Part shown: piece after piece, positions 1 to 9,526 of the stretch
Position numbering within the stretch: the stretch's first letter is position 1
Layout of the letters: every line of letters starts with the position of its first letter
NCBI GenBank assembly: GCA_036554605.1
Contig: DATBMY010000122.1
Coordinates: forward strand, 1-9,526
From: DATBMY01 sp036554605
Lineage (GTDB): Bacteria; Acidobacteriota; Blastocatellia; UBA7656
Reading direction: 5' to 3'
DNA: 9,526 bases
Notes under the pieces: generated by a model
Told to the model about the DNA's origin: nothing
The model's database searches: none
What the model saw: the letters and a program-made list of their open reading frames with translations, nothing else
Position numbers and translations under genes: made by a program

Positions 1-1006
1 GCTCGACCGCCTGGCGGACGTGTGGACTGAGTTGTCGTGGATCGTACGAAGCAAGCTCTTGCGGCGGGCGGGCTGTGCCGCTATTTTCAGCGACGAGCCT
101 CGCCAATAGCAACAGCGCGGCAGCCTCTTCACGAGGCGACACGCTCACCCTCAGGTCGGCGTTGCTCCCGGTTAGCGACAACCGCGATTCAAATTGAATG
201 TGGCGGCTCATCTCGCGGCGGCCGTCTTGAAGACTGCGGGCCCGTGTGTACGCGCGAGCGTATTGAACCGGCGCGATCCAGGTTCCCAGAAAATCCGCGC
301 CGAAGCTCACTATCATTTTCGCCCGGTCGAATCTGTATGTGGGCGCGGCACCGGTCTTGTGAGTCATCATGTGCGATTTGCGTATCGCCGCGTATGAAAC
401 CGCCTCATAAACAATATGGCTTGCGCCCGGAAACTGGCCGAGGAATCTCGCGATGGCCTCTTTTGTCGTTGGACTTGTGATCGCGGGGGTTAGCAGGCGG
501 ACTTTTCCGCCCGCTTTCTTAATCTCTTCTAGCTTCTGCTTTATCTGATTATCAACTTCATCCCACGTAGCAGGCTTAGAGCCGATCACCGGCTGGCGCA
601 GCCGCTCAGAATCATAGAGATTGTAGATCATGCCGTGGGCTACGGCGCACAATCCGCCGCCGGACAACGGATGGTCGGGGTTACCTTCGAGTTTTATTGG
701 CCGCCCGTCACGAACTTTTACCAGCGTTCCGCACGACGCGCTGCACCCGCCGCACACGGAGGCATACCAGCTCGAAACGCCCGGCGTTAATTCGACCGGC
801 TGCCTGAGGTACGGAATGACTTTTTGCTCCGGAGCGCGACAGCCGCTAAAGGCAAGGGCGGCAGCCGAGAAGCCTATCATCTCAATAAAGGTGCGTCTCG
901 ATACTGTCGCTCGCGGCAAGCCCGGTGACTCGATGTTGATTAGCTCGGGCGATTCATTATCCGAATCCTGCCGCTGGAGCATTTTCCAAAGTTTCTCTCC
1001 GCTCAT
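1..1006 (-). CDS. actB: ActB-like Tat-exported molybdopterin oxidoreductase-family subunit, N-terminal 335 residues (runs off left edge)
   Basis: This is the N-terminal part of a CISM-family protein, most like the ActB subunit of alternative complex III (quinol:cytochrome c oxidoreductase). The frame is open from the ATG at 1006 to base 1. The start is fixed because an in-frame TAA (the actA stop) lies only four codons upstream; a GAGAGA at 1011-1016 serves as a close-spaced ribosome site. A 36-residue leader precedes a twin-arginine motif SRRTFIEMIGF (R37, R38), a hydrophobic stretch and Cys56 in a loose lipobox-like context (FSGC). Residues 63-75 (VIPYLRQPVELTP) are typical of ActB. Cys85, Cys88, Cys92 and Cys120 form a C-x2-C-x3-C-x27-C [4Fe-4S] motif, which I would not expect in ordinary ActB. 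Residues 222-245 (TYRFDRAKMIVSFGADFLGT) fit the family's dinucleotide-type fold. The protein should lie on the periplasmic side with the preceding cytochrome. It could instead be a separate, catalytically active CISM enzyme; the C-terminal ferredoxin-like domain that would decide this is outside the window. Confidence 0.8.
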   Translation of the reverse strand, partial: MSGEKLWKMLQRQDSDNESPELINIESPGLPRATVSRRTFIEMIGFSAAALAFSGCRAPEQKVIPYLRQPVELTPGVSSWYASVCGGCSASCGTLVKVRDGRPIKLEGNPDHPLSGGGLCAVAHGMIYNLYDSERLRQPVIGSKPATWDEVDNQIKQKLEEIKKAGGKVRLLTPAITSPTTKEAIARFLGQFPGASHIVYEAVSYAAIRKSHMMTHKTGAAPTYRFDRAKMIVSFGADFLGTWIAPVQYARAYTRARSLQDGRREMSRHIQFESRLSLTGSNADLRVSVSPREEAAALLLLARLVAENSGTARPPQELASYDPRQLSPHVRQAVE

Positions 1007-1018
1007 ACTATCTCTCGT

Positions 1019-1606
1019 TTAGTGATGGCACACTGAGCAATCGGTTGAGGCCATCAAGCGTTTTGGCGTCGCCTCTCTGGAGATGATCGGCTTGCCGCTT
1101 TCATCGAGCGTCACTTCCCGGTGCGTGCGGTGACAGCTTACGCACATACCCATCGAAAGAGTTTCAAACTGCGATACTCGGTCCATGGTCTCAACCGGCC
1201 CGTGACATTGCTGGCATTTGATCCCCGCCGATATGTGACGACTATGTTCAAAGTAAGCATGATCGGGCAGCCGGTGCACTCTCACCCATTCAATCGGTCT
1301 GTTTTCTGCTAACGCGGTAGCGACCTTTTGAACTTCCGGCGAGTCCTTGCGAATCTGCGAGTGGCAGTTCATACATGTCGAGGCCGCGGGTATGCCCGCG
1401 ACTTTCGATTTCTCGGCCGCCGAATGACAATAGAGACACGAAATCTGGTTATCGCCCGCGTGAACCTTGTGAGAGAAGTTTATGGGCTGTACAGGCTCGT
1501 ATCCCTGTTGATTGCCGAGCCAGCTAAAGGTCGCGCCTTGCAGCATTATTCCGGCGCCTATGACCGTCACTACCAGCGAGACTATTCTTGCGGTTCTCAA
1601 GCTCAT
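1019..1606 (-). CDS. actA: Pentaheme cytochrome c, ActA-like subunit of alternative complex III
   Basis: The 195-residue protein has five CxxCH heme-binding motifs: CLYCH (57-61), CMNCH (78-82), CQQCH (131-135), CVSCH (155-159) and CSVCH (190-194, followed by a second His). An N-terminal hydrophobic segment at about residues 8-24 lacks a clear cleavage site and probably anchors the protein with the hemes in the periplasm. The text between hemes, including NFSHKVHAG (43-51), AGIPAASTCMNC (70-81), IEWVRVHRLPDHAYFEHS (105-122) and LSMGMCVSCHR (150-160), is the pattern of ActA, the pentaheme electron-transfer subunit of ACIII, rather than of tetraheme c3 or NapC/NirT cytochromes. The ATG at 1606 lies just 4 bases after the narI stop, with a GAGGTGA ribosome site overlapping that stop, so translation is probably coupled to the nitrate reductase genes. 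The actB-like gene follows after 12 bases in the same frame. Family assignment is by motif recognition; an organohalide- or Qrc-type multiheme subunit is less likely. Confidence 0.86.
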   Translation of the reverse strand: MSLRTARIVSLVVTVIGAGIMLQGATFSWLGNQQGYEPVQPINFSHKVHAGDNQISCLYCHSAAEKSKVAGIPAASTCMNCHSQIRKDSPEVQKVATALAENRPIEWVRVHRLPDHAYFEHSRHISAGIKCQQCHGPVETMDRVSQFETLSMGMCVSCHRTHREVTLDESGKPIISREATPKRLMASTDCSVCHH

Positions 1607-1610
1607 CTTC

Positions 1611-2381
1611 TCACCTCGTGAATGCGGGCCGTCCTTCAGCCGCTCGCTCGCCCGCAGGCATCGGCGCTTCGGCGGGCTGCGGTTTCGGTCGCGGGGCCTG
1701 CCCCCTGAGCTTCCTTCGATTCCAGTTCCAGACTACGACTTGATAGGGCCGCCAGAGATATTGAAGCGGCACCACGAGCATGTGAACTAGCCGGGAAAAA
1801 CCGAACACTGCGATTAGCAGGTAGGCGTTAAGGATGTGCAACTTTACTACCAGCGGCAGCGGCGCGATCAATTGCGCGTCGGGTTGCAGCACGAAGAGCG
1901 AGCGCAAGTAAGGCACTACCGAAGACGCGTACCAGGATGAGCCCCAGCGATAGAACACAGCCGTATAGACGCCGAGCGCGACCTGTATGAGAAGCAGTAG
2001 AAGGACAACTATATCCATAGGCGAAGTGACCGCGCGTATGCGTGCCGACTTATGGCGGCGGATTATAAGATTCACCAGCCCAACAAGGCACATAAGCCCG
2101 AAGACCAGTCCCGTGCTTTCGAGTATGTACAACCGCGCGGGCACTTTGTTGAACCAGAGAACGCTCGCGGGAAAAAGAAACCCGATCAGATGGCCTATCA
2201 GCACGCCGATTATCCCTATATGCCAGGGCACCGATCCGTAAAAAAGCTCTCCGCTTTCAAGGAACTGCGACGAAAGGCTTGAATAGGTGAAACCTTTTTT
2301 GAAATACCGCTGCGCGGTAATAACGATGGCCAGTATCACCACCGCGTATGGAAAGATGATGAAGAGCAGATTATCGAGCAT
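1611..2381 (-). CDS. narI: Respiratory nitrate reductase gamma subunit (b-type diheme membrane subunit)
   Basis: NarI oxidises quinol at the membrane and passes electrons through two b hemes to NarH. The 256-residue protein has five hydrophobic segments, at roughly residues 4-22, 52-70, 86-106, 123-143 and 178-198. The four axial heme ligands are visible as His54, His64, His182 and His200; the 10- and 18-residue spacings equal those of E. coli NarI His56/His66/His187/His205. FSRLVHMLVVPLQYLWRPYQ (195-214) is the typical C-terminal motif. The stretch aligned with the E. coli quinol-site lysine (Lys86) reads KVPARLYILESTG (79-91) and has no lysine at that position by eye alignment. The protein ends in a Pro/Ala/Arg-rich tail of about 30 residues that E. 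coli NarI (225 residues) lacks. The ATG at 2381 has GGAG ten bases upstream and lies 14 bases after the narJ stop. Confidence 0.96.
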   Translation of the reverse strand: MLDNLLFIIFPYAVVILAIVITAQRYFKKGFTYSSLSSQFLESGELFYGSVPWHIGIIGVLIGHLIGFLFPASVLWFNKVPARLYILESTGLVFGLMCLVGLVNLIIRRHKSARIRAVTSPMDIVVLLLLLIQVALGVYTAVFYRWGSSWYASSVVPYLRSLFVLQPDAQLIAPLPLVVKLHILNAYLLIAVFGFSRLVHMLVVPLQYLWRPYQVVVWNWNRRKLRGQAPRPKPQPAEAPMPAGERAAEGRPAFTR

Positions 2382-2395
2382 GATGGAGTCACTCC

Positions 2396-2995
2396 TTATC
2401 GAGCCGGTGCTCTCGAAGAAATCTTATAGAGTTCGGGAATTGCTTCCGCGCCATTGAAGGTCTCGGGCGCGCCCCTGTCACGGTAATCGGGCGCTTCAAT
2501 CTTCAACGTACGCGATACGAGCGACATAAGGTCGCTGTAGGGATTGCCGGACTCAGAGAGCGCGGCGACCATCTTGTCGACCGCCGGAATCAAGCATTCA
2601 TATATGAGCGCGGTTCTTAATTCCTGGTCCGCCAGCCTGTTGAGCAATCTGAGCAAGACCGGAAGGTAATCTGGAAGTTGATACCGCTGGCCCAGCTCGT
2701 ATGGCGATTCGGTCTCACGCAAGTTCGCTAGAAAGAGCCCTCGCTTGTAATTCTCGCCAAAGAGGTGATACCCGACTTCGAGCGTGCAGACGGGATTGAG
2801 GTCGAATGTCTGCGTGTACTTTTCTTGAAGCGCCGGCACTGAAGCTCCCTCGATCTTCTTGCGGAACTCCAGAAACAAAGGCGCAAGCGCGACGCTCTCT
2901 TCATCCATCATTTGCTCATACGCGTCAAGCCGAGCCGCCCAGCCGTCGTCCGGGTATTCAAGCAGGTTCGCAAGTGTTTCATAGTGATTATTCAT
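2396..2995 (-). CDS. narJ: Nitrate reductase molybdenum cofactor assembly chaperone NarJ
   Basis: NarJ binds apo-NarG in the cytoplasm and holds it until the molybdenum cofactor and Fe-S cluster are inserted and NarGH docks on NarI; it is not part of the finished enzyme. The 199-residue, largely helical, soluble protein belongs to the TorD/NarJ fold. Diagnostic stretches are LANLLEYPDDGW (8-19), QEKYTQTFDLNPVCTLEVGY (57-76), HLFGENYKRGLFLANL (77-92) and LPDYLPVLLRLLNRLAD (107-123). It is shorter than E. coli NarJ (236 residues), mostly at the C terminus. The ATG at 2995 follows an AAGG ribosome site 16 bases after the narH stop, and the standard H-J-I order supports the assignment. The presence of NarJ together with a NarG that has no Tat signal fits a cytoplasm-facing enzyme. 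Confidence 0.95.
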   Translation of the reverse strand: MNNHYETLANLLEYPDDGWAARLDAYEQMMDEESVALAPLFLEFRKKIEGASVPALQEKYTQTFDLNPVCTLEVGYHLFGENYKRGLFLANLRETESPYELGQRYQLPDYLPVLLRLLNRLADQELRTALIYECLIPAVDKMVAALSESGNPYSDLMSLVSRTLKIEAPDYRDRGAPETFNGAEAIPELYKISSRAPAR

Positions 2996-3011
2996 ATTAT
3001 CTACCTTCGCT

Positions 3012-4505
3012 TTACGCGCCTCTAAGAGGAGCCTCGCGGAAACCGAACCCGGCCTCTCCTTTCTCGGCCCACATGTCGTCGTTCAACATCTGCATCGCTT
3101 CCTCGCGATGCGATGGCGGTATGACAAACCTGTCCTCCATTGTTGGAAGCGATGTCAGTTGATAAATCGCTTCCGCCTCCTGCTCGGTCATTCCCAATTG
3201 CTCGAGCGCGCGCTTCACGGTCGCCTGGTCTATATCGCCTACTGTCTCCATTCGCTTGAACAGTCTTATGGCATACTGCTTCTTGAGCGCGTAACGGACA
3301 GGATCGAGGTTACCGCCCGAGAACAACCGCGCGAGATACTGCATAGGCAGGCGCGCTTTCTCTATGGGAGAGAACAACTCTTTGCACGAAGCGTCGTACA
3401 ACCCCTCTTCCGTCCTCGCCATTACCGGCAACAGAGGCGGAACGTAGAACAACATTGGAAGTGTGCGGAAATCGGGGTGGAGCGGCAGCGCGAGCTTCCA
3501 CTGCTTGACATACCTGTAAACAGGAGAACGCTTCGCCGACTCGATTGCGCGCTCGTCGATCCCATTCTTTAATGCCTCGGCCTGTACATGTGGATCGAAC
3601 GGGTCGAGTATCATATCGCGTTGCGCCTCGACCAGCTTATCGTCGGGCACTCGCATCGCGTCGAGCATCTTATCGGCGTCGTAAAGCAGCGCGCCCAGGT
3701 ATCTGATCCTTCCCACGCAGGAATGGAAGCATGCGGGGGCCTGCCCGGTCTCAAGCCGAGGGAAGCACAATATACATTTTTCGGATTTGCCCGTTGACCA
3801 GTTGTAGAACGTCTTCTTGTACGGGCATGCGGTAACGCACATACGCCAGCCGCGGCACTTTTCCTGATTGATCAGCACTATGCCGTCTTCGCCGCGCTTA
3901 TAGATCGCTCCCGACGGGCACGCCGCGACGCACGCGGCATTCAGACAGTGATTGCAGATGCGCGGCAGGTAGAAAAAGACGAGCCGCTCAATTTCAAATA
4001 ACTCTTCGCGCTCTTCGTCGGTTAACGCATCGAGGTTGGGATCGTTCGCCGCGTAAACAGGAGAACCGCCAAGATCGTCATCCCAGTTCGGCCCTGCTTC
4101 GATTTCCATTGGCCTGCCGGTGATCATGGAAATCGGGCGCGCGGTTGGCTGGTCAGCCCCCTCGGGCGAGTTGAAGAGGTCCTCGTATTTGTATGTCCAG
4201 GGCTCATAGTAATCATCGAGCTTCGGAAGATAGGGATTATGAAAGACGTTGAGAACGCGAAGTACCCGGCCACCCATCTTGAGTTCCGGCTGGCCGTTCT
4301 TTTGCTCCCATCCGCCCCTGTATTTACTCTGATCTTCCCATGCGGTCGGGTAACCCGTGCCGGGCTTCGTTTCTACGTTGTTCCACCACATGTACTCGGC
4401 GCCTTTGCGGTCGGTCCATACATTCTTGCAGGCTATCGAGCATGTGTGGCAGCCGATGCATTTATCCAGGTGAAACACCATCGAGATTTGCAGGCGAACG
4501 TCCAT
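3012..4505 (-). CDS. narH: Respiratory nitrate reductase beta subunit (iron-sulfur electron-transfer subunit)
   Basis: NarH carries electrons from the NarI hemes to NarG through three [4Fe-4S] clusters and one [3Fe-4S] cluster on the cytoplasmic face. The 497-residue protein shows all four Cys groups: C16/C19/C22/C26, C184/C187/C192/C196, C217/W220/C223/C227 and C244/C247/C259/C263. As I recall the E. coli NarH numbering, these are the same positions. Trp220 replaces the second Cys of the third group (CRGWRMC), the hallmark of the [3Fe-4S] centre in NarH and NxrB. The C-terminal 230 residues follow the NarH-specific region, including SPVYRYVKQWKLALPLHPDF and a PLLPVM segment. The ATG at 4505 is 12 bases after the narG stop, and its AAGGAG ribosome site overlaps that stop codon. 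The same subunit in Nitrobacter-type nitrite oxidoreductase is closely similar, so motifs cannot exclude an NxrB role. Confidence 0.97.
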   Translation of the reverse strand: MDVRLQISMVFHLDKCIGCHTCSIACKNVWTDRKGAEYMWWNNVETKPGTGYPTAWEDQSKYRGGWEQKNGQPELKMGGRVLRVLNVFHNPYLPKLDDYYEPWTYKYEDLFNSPEGADQPTARPISMITGRPMEIEAGPNWDDDLGGSPVYAANDPNLDALTDEEREELFEIERLVFFYLPRICNHCLNAACVAACPSGAIYKRGEDGIVLINQEKCRGWRMCVTACPYKKTFYNWSTGKSEKCILCFPRLETGQAPACFHSCVGRIRYLGALLYDADKMLDAMRVPDDKLVEAQRDMILDPFDPHVQAEALKNGIDERAIESAKRSPVYRYVKQWKLALPLHPDFRTLPMLFYVPPLLPVMARTEEGLYDASCKELFSPIEKARLPMQYLARLFSGGNLDPVRYALKKQYAIRLFKRMETVGDIDQATVKRALEQLGMTEQEAEAIYQLTSLPTMEDRFVIPPSHREEAMQMLNDDMWAEKGEAGFGFREAPLRGA

Positions 4506-4517
4506 AATCTATTCTCC

Positions 4518-8155
<3,638 letters not shown>

Positions 8156-8159
<4 letters not shown>

Positions 8160-9022
8160 TGTTTATTCCTCCACACCAGCTCTTCGCGCACGCCTCGAAG
8201 GCGGTTCTTCCATATGCGATCTATTCCGGCCAGTATCACCAGGAAGGCCCCGACCGCGATTATTAATAACCATGGATCAAGGCGCGCCGCCGCCGGCTGC
8301 GCCTGCGCCGCGGGGTTTTCGAGCTTCGCGTTTTGAACGAAGGCGAAAAGTTGAACGATCTCTTCATCGGTGAGCGGCCGAGTAGCGAAGACGCTTTTCA
8401 TTGTCGGAAAATTCGGGTTTTGCAAGATTGATATGAGCTCGGGGTCTTTATACCGCGCGCTCACCGCCGTGAGGTCTGGACCGAGCGTGCCGCCGCCGAG
8501 GCGGCCTATGCCGCTCACGTTATGACACGATATGCAGGATGCGCCTCCTCCTGCCAGGGCCGAGCTGCCCGTGAATAATTGCCTCCCGGCGTCAATGTCA
8601 GTGGGGATTATGGCGCGGGCGAGCTTGGCTCCGGCGGGAACAAACGGTTCGTTCTTTTTCGAGAGGTCGTCAATCAATGCGAGTAACGCATCTATCTGCT
8701 CGGGCAAAAGCGCCTGGTCGGGCATGACTTCGGGCGAGTATTTCTTGAAAAGCATGGTCGCCGTCTGATCGCCCTTGCGATTCATCGCCGCCGGCGACTG
8801 GATGAATTCACGCAGCCATTCGCGCGTTCGCTGCGTGGTGACTCCTTTCAGATCGGGCCCTTTTTTGTCGCCCCCGCCGATGTTATGACAGCTATAACAG
8901 CTCTTTTCGAAAGTAGCCGCCCCCGGCAATGCTTGATCCTGCGCCCGCGCGACCGTCAGGGATGCGAACGATAAAGCAAGTCCCGCTATTAGCTTGAATT
9001 TGATGCCGCCTTTGGTTGACAT
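8156..9022 (-). CDS. narC: Membrane-anchored diheme cytochrome c, NarC-like
   Basis: The 288-residue protein has a signal peptide (positive start MSTKGGIKFK, hydrophobic core to about residue 24, likely cleavage after ARA at 27), two cytochrome c domains and a C-terminal membrane helix at about residues 250-268 followed by a positive cytoplasmic tail. The heme sites are CYSCH (42-46) and CISCH (163-167). Met100 (SPEVMPDQ) and Met208 (NFPTMKS) are plausible sixth ligands. The topology places both hemes on the periplasmic side next to the distal heme of NarI. Position directly before narGHJI, the diheme content and the C-terminal anchor match NarC of the Thermus thermophilus narCGHJI operon, where it is part of a NarCGHI heterotetramer. 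A cytochrome c also precedes nxrA in Nitrobacter-type clusters. The ATG at 9022 has GGAGTGA upstream and follows the regulator gene by 22 bases. The narC name rests on architecture and position, not on a sequence search. Confidence 0.8.
8168..8172 (-). promoter_or_regulatory. Ribosome-binding site that fixes the GTG start of narG
   Basis: The minus strand reads GGAGGAATAAACAGTG, a full GGAGG eight bases before the GTG at 8159. It lies inside the last codons of the upstream cytochrome gene, whose TGA overlaps the GTG (GTGA). This supports the GTG start and coupled translation of the two genes. No ATG in the same frame nearby has a comparable site. Confidence 0.85.
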
Positions 9023-9044
9023 AGAGCTTCACTCCGATCACCAG

Positions 9045-9482
9045 CTAAGTTTCGGTTGCCTCGATTGTTTTGCGGGCAGAGCTTGATGCCGCCAATTCCC
9101 AGATCGTCTTTCCGTGCAGCAAGCTCACCAGCTCCGCGCGCACCTTTTGCCAATCCTCGTGCAGCGCGCAGCAGGACTCTTCGCTACATTGGCCGCGACC
9201 TAAAATGCACATGTCGATATAAGGGTCGGGCTCCAAGACTCGAAAGACTTCCCAGAGCGTTATGGTCTGAGGCGGGCGGGCCAGCTCATACCCTCCGTGA
9301 ATCCCTTTCACCGAGCGCAAGAGGCGATGTCGCCTGAGCTCCCCAAGAACCTTTCTTAAATATATCGGCGGAATATGCTCGTGCTCGGCTATCTCGTGCA
9401 GGCCACATAAGCCCGGCGCGGGCTGGCTTGCGAGGTAAGCGAGCGCCCTTATTCCATAACCTGTGGCCTTCGAGATGATCAT
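9045..9482 (-). CDS. Rrf2-family (NsrR/IscR-like) transcriptional regulator, probable Fe-S or NO/redox sensor
   Basis: The 145-residue protein is a winged-helix Rrf2 regulator. It starts MIISKATGYGIRALAYLAS, as the family typically does. IPPIYLRKVLGELRRHRLL (37-55) is the recognition helix region and VKGIHGGYELARP (58-70) is the wing. The sensory Cys cluster is Cys92, Cys99 and the adjacent pair Cys104/Cys105, close to but not identical with the Cys spacing in NsrR and IscR, which bind Fe-S clusters there. It heads the operon, 22 bases before the cytochrome gene, so it most likely regulates the nitrate-respiration genes and itself in response to nitric oxide, oxygen or Fe-S status. This role is inferred from family and position. 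The ATG at 9482 has only a weak ribosome site (GGATTGA); no better in-frame start is present upstream within the window. Additional Cys26 lies in the N-terminal domain. Confidence 0.92.
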   Translation of the reverse strand: MIISKATGYGIRALAYLASQPAPGLCGLHEIAEHEHIPPIYLRKVLGELRRHRLLRSVKGIHGGYELARPPQTITLWEVFRVLEPDPYIDMCILGRGQCSEESCCALHEDWQKVRAELVSLLHGKTIWELAASSSARKTIEATET

Positions 9483-9526
9483 TCTGTTTCAATCCTACTT
9501 GAGTACTTATTTGTCCTTTATGATCA
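9483..9526 (-). promoter_or_regulatory. Upstream leader of the operon, AT-rich, probable promoter region
   Basis: These 44 bases before the regulator start are clearly more AT-rich than the coding DNA around them, as expected for a promoter. The minus strand holds a TAGGAT at 9492-9497, a 4-of-6 match to a -10 box, but no well-spaced -35 box, so I do not define one. The right edge cuts through a TGATCA, which could be part of an FNR/CRP-type half site (TTGAT), but the rest is missing. No other gene or RNA is visible in it. Confidence 0.35.
9496..9505. promoter_or_regulatory. Short inverted repeat TACT-TG-AGTA, candidate Rrf2 operator
   Basis: The plus strand reads TACTTGAGTA: four-base arms TACT/AGTA around two bases. 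It lies 14 bases upstream of the regulator's start and overlaps the weak -10-like hexamer, a position where an autoregulatory Rrf2 protein would bind to repress. The repeat is short and could occur by chance; it is reported for its position. Confidence 0.25.

Noticed and set aside
1007..1018. actA and actB lie in the same frame, separated by TAA and four codons, suggesting possible readthrough to a fusion
   Set aside because: A ribosome-site-like GAGAGA and an ATG directly follow, so ordinary re-initiation explains it; no recoding signal is visible.
37..1022. Plus-strand open frames (37-480 and 630-1022) that could be taken as small genes downstream of the operon
   Set aside because: The minus strand here is a single uninterrupted frame with clear Tat signal, Fe-S motif and ActB-like text, so the plus-strand frames are shadows.
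2385..2395. Perfect inverted repeat GGAGT-c-ACTCC between narJ and narI
   Set aside because: A one-base centre cannot form an RNA hairpin, and the GGAG is explained as the narI ribosome site; no evidence for a terminator or operator.
9475..9482. Palindrome ATGATCAT at the regulator start, echoed by TGATCA at 9521-9526
   Set aside because: The first is simply the start codon and following Ile codons; the second is cut by the window edge. Neither is enough to call an FNR site.

Overview
The window holds one tightly packed minus-strand transcription unit with no unexplained gap longer than about 45 bases. Read in the direction of transcription (from high to low coordinates) it contains an Rrf2-family regulator, a membrane-anchored diheme cytochrome c (NarC-like), narG, narH, narJ, narI, a pentaheme cytochrome (ActA-like) and the N-terminal part of a Tat-exported molybdopterin-oxidoreductase-like protein (ActB-like) that runs off the left edge. 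Gene spacings run from a 4-base overlap to 22 bases, and no internal terminator is visible, so co-transcription is likely.

Region by region: 9483-9526 is the short upstream leader of the regulator with a small inverted repeat. 9045-9482 encodes the Rrf2 regulator with a C-terminal Cys cluster. 8156-9022 encodes the diheme cytochrome. 1611-8159 encodes a complete cytoplasm-facing respiratory nitrate reductase (NarGHI) plus its chaperone NarJ. Every cofactor ligand known from E. coli NarGHI is found at the equivalent position. 1-1606 begins what looks like an alternative complex III (ACIII) or a close relative in the complex iron-sulfur molybdoenzyme (CISM) superfamily.

Working model: NarGHI takes electrons at its b-type heme subunit NarI and reduces nitrate to nitrite in the cytoplasm. 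The cytochrome c on the other side of the membrane (NarC) may form a NarCGHI heterotetramer as known in Thermus. The ActA/ActB pair is on the same periplasmic side and would belong to a quinol:cytochrome c oxidoreductase. The linkage suggests a dedicated route quinol -> ACIII-like complex -> cytochrome c -> NarI, or the reverse flow in a nitrite oxidiser; the sequence alone does not settle direction. The ActB-like protein is unusual because it keeps a full C-x2-C-x3-C-x27-C iron-sulfur motif that typical ActB proteins are thought to lack.

Organism: a moderately high-GC bacterium with an outer periplasmic side. ACIII plus nar suggests groups such as Acidobacteriota, Chloroflexota, Planctomycetota or deltaproteobacterial lineages. 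I lean weakly to Acidobacteriota, but the taxon cannot be fixed from this sequence.
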